NCBI GenBank assembly: GCA_021835265.1
Contig: JAKBQK010000306.1
Location: 1-7,440, forward strand
Origin: Thermoplasmata archaeon
GTDB lineage: Archaea > Thermoplasmatota > Thermoplasmata > Thermoplasmatales > Thermoplasmataceae
Reading direction: 5' to 3'
Length of the DNA stretch: 7,440 nt
Position numbers and translations under genes: made by a program. This document shows positions 6,864 to 7,440 of this stretch, piece after piece; the stretch's first letter is position 1, and each line of letters opens with the position of its first letter. The notes beneath the pieces are model-generated. The model was not told where the DNA came from. It did no database searches and worked only from the letters and a program-made list of their open reading frames with translations.

Positions 6864-6869
6864 TTTTTT
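6864..6869 (+). terminator. T6 run, probable original tRNA-Val terminator
   Basis: Six T's begin 9 bp after the right att repeat. In the chromosome before integration this run would sit about 12 bp after the tRNA-Val 3' end, a natural terminator position. It also falls just past the stop codon of the convergent DUF427 gene. Confidence 0.35.
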
Positions 6870-6884
6870 CCGTTTGGCGAGTGT

Positions 6885-7229
6885 TCAGTCAACCTTGATG
6901 TGGTCCGCCGAACTGGGATAGAAAGCAACATAATCCAGGATTGCCGCGAATTCCTCTGTTGAATCCGCGTACTGCCAGACTGCATCTGCAATAAATTCAT
7001 TTCCAGTTTTCAGGCTGTAATAGTTTGCTAGACCCTTGTAGGGGCATGCCGTCTCATTTTCTGTGGCAACAAGATATTCACTGGGAATGTCCTGGATAGG
7101 TATGTAATAGACAGGGCTGTGGCCAGATTCATGGAGAAGAAGTGCATTGCCGGTCTTTGCCAACGCCTTTCCACCCTTGATTACTTCTACTTCCTTCTCC
7201 CCCCCTGTTAACCTTGATCTCATGCCCAT
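6885..7229 (-). CDS. DUF427-family protein
   Basis: This 114-residue protein covers the complete DUF427 fold (about 90 residues) plus a short basic N-terminus. Family landmarks in order are VIKGGKALAKT (16-26), HSPVYYIP (37-44), the CPYKG-x-A-x-YY block (62-71), AVWQY (83-87) and YVAFYPSS (100-107). DUF427 proteins are small, widespread in bacteria and archaea and mostly uncharacterised. The older Pfam name NTP_transf_9 does not prove an enzymatic role. Two in-frame ATGs, at 7229 and 7223, could start it; no ATG lies further upstream before the stop at 7290-7292. A TATA-like CTATAAAAG at 7296-7304 on this strand would give a leader of about 45 nt. Composition is higher in G+C than the element to its left, and the gene lies outside the att repeats, so it is most likely a resident chromosomal gene. 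It has no evident link to the element's genes. Confidence 0.88.
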   Translation of the reverse strand: MGMRSRLTGGEKEVEVIKGGKALAKTGNALLLHESGHSPVYYIPIQDIPSEYLVATENETACPYKGLANYYSLKTGNEFIADAVWQYADSTEEFAAILDYVAFYPSSADHIKVD

Positions 7230-7295
7230 TTTCCTGTGGCTGATAACCAGTTCTCCTGAAGTGTTGCCAGCGAGGATGAGCCTAGTTGCTCATGA

Positions 7296-7304
7296 CTTTT
7301 ATAG
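7296..7304 (-). promoter_or_regulatory. TATA box upstream of the DUF427 gene
   Basis: On the minus strand this reads CTATAAAAG, a strong archaeal TATA match. The expected start site is near 7275, about 45 nt before the ATG at 7229. It is paired with a divergent TATA-like element at 7339-7350. Confidence 0.5.
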
Positions 7305-7338
7305 GTTGCTGACCATCCAAACATTGGGGCACCTAGCC

Positions 7339-7350
7339 TTTTTAATAGTT
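7339..7350 (+). promoter_or_regulatory. TATA-like element upstream of the right-edge ORF
   Basis: TTTTTAATAGTT is centred about 25 bp upstream of the GTG at 7369. This is the spacing expected for a leaderless archaeal transcript starting at that codon. Confidence 0.4.
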
Positions 7351-7368
7351 TGATTCAGATTATTGTCC

Positions 7369-7440
7369 GTGCGCATTTCCAGTACCGTTTCATTCCTTGC
7401 ATTGGCTGTTGCAGCGTTGATGGTGCTAATTTCTCTTTCA
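7369..7440 (+). CDS. Possible start of a secreted or membrane protein (partial, runs off the window)
   Basis: From the GTG at 7369 a frame stays open to the window end (24 codons). It reads MRISSTVSFLALAV and then AALMVLISLS. This is one basic residue, a short polar stretch and a long hydrophobic run, as in a signal peptide or N-terminal membrane anchor. The frame is also open upstream through TTG at 7363, but the TATA-like element 25 bp before the GTG favours a leaderless start there. Function is unknown. The minus strand also has an open frame here (7440 to a stop at 7299-7301), but it reads through both promoter elements and is less convincing. Confidence 0.4.
   Translation, partial: MRISSTVSFLALAVAALMVLISLS

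Noticed and set aside
7147..7353. Plus-strand ORF of 68 codons over the DUF427 start region
   Set aside because: It is antisense to the DUF427 N-terminus and crosses the promoter region. The DUF427 frame has clear family motifs.
7299..7440. Open minus-strand frame entering from the right edge and ending TAA at 7299-7301
   Set aside because: It would read across the plus-strand TATA-like element and end inside the DUF427 TATA box. The opposite-strand frame has a convincing hydrophobic N-terminus. It cannot be fully excluded because it is partial.
1..7440. CRISPR array or tandem repeats
   Set aside because: No regularly spaced direct repeats were seen on reading through. The only meaningful repeat pair is the att-like one.

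Overview
The window looks archaeal, most probably a Thermoplasmata-type (Thermoplasmatales-like) genome. The tRNA gene has no encoded CCA and sits about 26 bp below a TATA/BRE-type promoter. Genes start without convincing Shine-Dalgarno sites. The integrase fragment resembles the tyrosine recombinases familiar from acidophilic Euryarchaeota. The lineage call is inference and the species cannot be named from this sequence.

Layout. (1) 52-124: an intact tRNA-Val(CAC). (2) 116-6854: an apparent integrated element of about 6.7 kb. It is bounded by a direct repeat of the tRNA 3' end: 11 bp exact, or 13 of 14 bp, at 113-126 and 6841-6854. Inside it are an integrase fragment (198-620) that stops just before the catalytic domain, a frameshifted gene relic (about 602-1143), a gene-free AT-rich stretch (1144-1334), an intact single-chain GmrSD/BrxU-like DUF262-HNH protein (1335-3134, + strand), a T-rich hairpin terminator in the convergent gap, and a 1160-residue unrecognised protein with an N-terminal membrane hairpin (6703-3221, - strand). 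(3) 6855-7440: the chromosomal flank, visibly richer in G+C. It holds a DUF427-family gene (7229-6885, - strand) and, across a pair of divergent TATA-like elements, what may be the leaderless start of a secreted or membrane protein running off the right edge (7369-7440, + strand).

How it fits together. The element probably entered at the tRNA-Val 3' end using the integrase whose remnant lies beside the left att copy. It then lost the integrase catalytic domain and a neighbouring gene decayed, so it now looks fixed in place. The two large genes remain fully open. One is a predicted modification-dependent nuclease of a known anti-phage family. The other is a large membrane-anchored protein with no motif I recognise. 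Their survival among decayed neighbours suggests cargo kept under selection, and defence is the most likely role. They are convergent, so a joint function is only a hypothesis.
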